Shown: positions 22,032-22,421 of the stretch, in pieces
Position numbering within the stretch: position 1 is the stretch's first letter
Layout of the letters: each line of letters starts with the position of its first letter
Origin: CAXSEF01 sp964236585
Lineage (GTDB): Bacteria; Pseudomonadota; Alphaproteobacteria; Acetobacterales; Acetobacteraceae
Assembly (NCBI GenBank): GCA_964236585.1
Contig: CAXSFE010000057.1
Location: forward strand, 1-22,421
Length of the DNA stretch: 22,421 bases
Direction of reading: 5' to 3'
Notes under the pieces: model-generated
Told to the model about the DNA's origin: nothing
Database searches by the model: none
The model's input: the letters and a program-made list of their open reading frames with translations, nothing else
Program-made: the position numbers and the translations under genes

Positions 22032-22421
22032 CCGCCCCCGACCGCCGCCGCGCCACCAGCCTGGGCGCGCGCCTGCGTGCCCTGCTGCCCGCCGGCCTGC
22101 GCGCCCGCCTGTCCGGTGCCGGCGCCCCTGGACGGCCGCCTGAGGACCGCCCCCGCGACGGCGCGCCCGGCCCCGCTTCGCCTGGTCCCGCCTCGCCCGG
22201 CCCCGCCTCGCCTGGCACGAACCGGACCGGCGACCGCCCGGAAGGCCCGCCCCCGTTCGTCGTGCCGAACGACGTCTGGAACCGGCCGCGTGCCTCCAGC
22301 CGCCCCGCCAACCCGTTCCGCGCCCTCGGTTCGCTGCGCCCCGGCACGGCACGCCCCGGCCTGGGGCGCCCCGACGCCGGCAGGTCCGGCCCGGGCCGCG
22401 ACAGCCCGCGCGGCCGCGGCG
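22028..22421 (+). CDS. Pro/Arg/Ala-rich protein of unknown function (N-terminal part, cut by window edge)
   Basis: Open from a GTG at 22028, which shares GTGA with the dapE stop, to the end of the window: 131 residues. It begins with a basic segment (VTAPDRRRATSLGARLRALLPAGLRARL), then a Gly/Pro/Ser repeat, then VVPNDVWNRPRASSRPANPFRALG and more Arg/Gly/Pro. No domain is recognised. The overlap with dapE suggests coupled translation. The composition resembles disordered N-terminal extensions; a folded domain may follow beyond the edge. Confidence 0.55.
   Translation, partial: MTAPDRRRATSLGARLRALLPAGLRARLSGAGAPGRPPEDRPRDGAPGPASPGPASPGPASPGTNRTGDRPEGPPPFVVPNDVWNRPRASSRPANPFRALGSLRPGTARPGLGRPDAGRSGPGRDSPRGRG
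22169..22213 (+). repeat. Three 15-bp tandem units encoding GPASP
   Basis: The units GGCCCCGCTTCGCCT, GGTCCCGCCTCGCCC and GGCCCCGCCTCGCCT are contiguous and in frame with the reading frame from 22028. They differ only at silent positions, which suggests that the peptide is retained, or simply that the duplication has drifted at third positions. Confidence 0.85.

Overview
The window is a very GC-rich alphaproteobacterial chromosome segment. Gene content and order fit Rhodospirillales, most likely an Acetobacteraceae-type genome: an mreB-mreC-mreD-mrdA-rodA cell-shape cluster, rpmH-rnpA-yidD-yidC-engB, argB, dapD-dapE, and dense palindromic intergenic repeats. The taxonomic placement is inferred from gene order and composition; no rRNA gene is present.

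Layout. Bases 1-2650 hold small accessory genes: a HigA-type antitoxin tail, a 52-residue membrane protein, a broken DUF29 gene, a BrnT/BrnA toxin-antitoxin pair, and a DUF4160/DUF2442 pair that follows rodA by only 10 nt. Bases 2662-9076, all on the minus strand, form the elongasome cluster mreB, mreC, mreD, mrdA (PBP2), rodA. It is interrupted by three large palindromic elements and by a 509-bp mreB/mreC gap that carries operator-like repeats and a possible small gene on the plus strand. Bases 9517-10244 hold two tandem glycine-zipper lipoproteins. Bases 10380-13171 (minus) hold a TVP38/TMEM64 membrane protein, a mercuric-reductase-like flavoprotein and a short DHp-only histidine-kinase-like protein. 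Bases 13355-17079 (plus) are the rpmH promoter and rpmH-rnpA-yidD-yidC-engB, mostly overlapping genes. argB follows, then a convergent GGDEF-family protein with a degenerate signature, then dapD, dapE and the start of a Pro/Arg-rich protein that runs off the window.

How the genes work together. MreB, MreC, MreD, RodA and PBP2 form the lateral wall synthesis machine. DapD and DapE make meso-diaminopimelate, the cross-linking residue of that wall, and lysine. YidC inserts membrane proteins, helped by YidD. RnpA matures tRNA, L34 and EngB serve the large ribosomal subunit, and ArgB serves arginine synthesis.

The most unusual signal is a family of intergenic palindromes. Ten loci contain 16 half-units. 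Each half-unit has a first hairpin with a TCT (or AGA) loop, a short linker, and a second hairpin. The stem sequences differ between copies but nearly always keep pairing, so structure rather than sequence is conserved. Six loci carry two half-units in inverted orientation; four carry one. The linker changes in step with the purine strand of the first stem in 15 of 16 half-units. A second, AT-rich hairpin element occurs twice, in opposite orientations, each time between convergent genes. Both families reach into coding ends and starts, including the TVP38 stop and the dapE start region.
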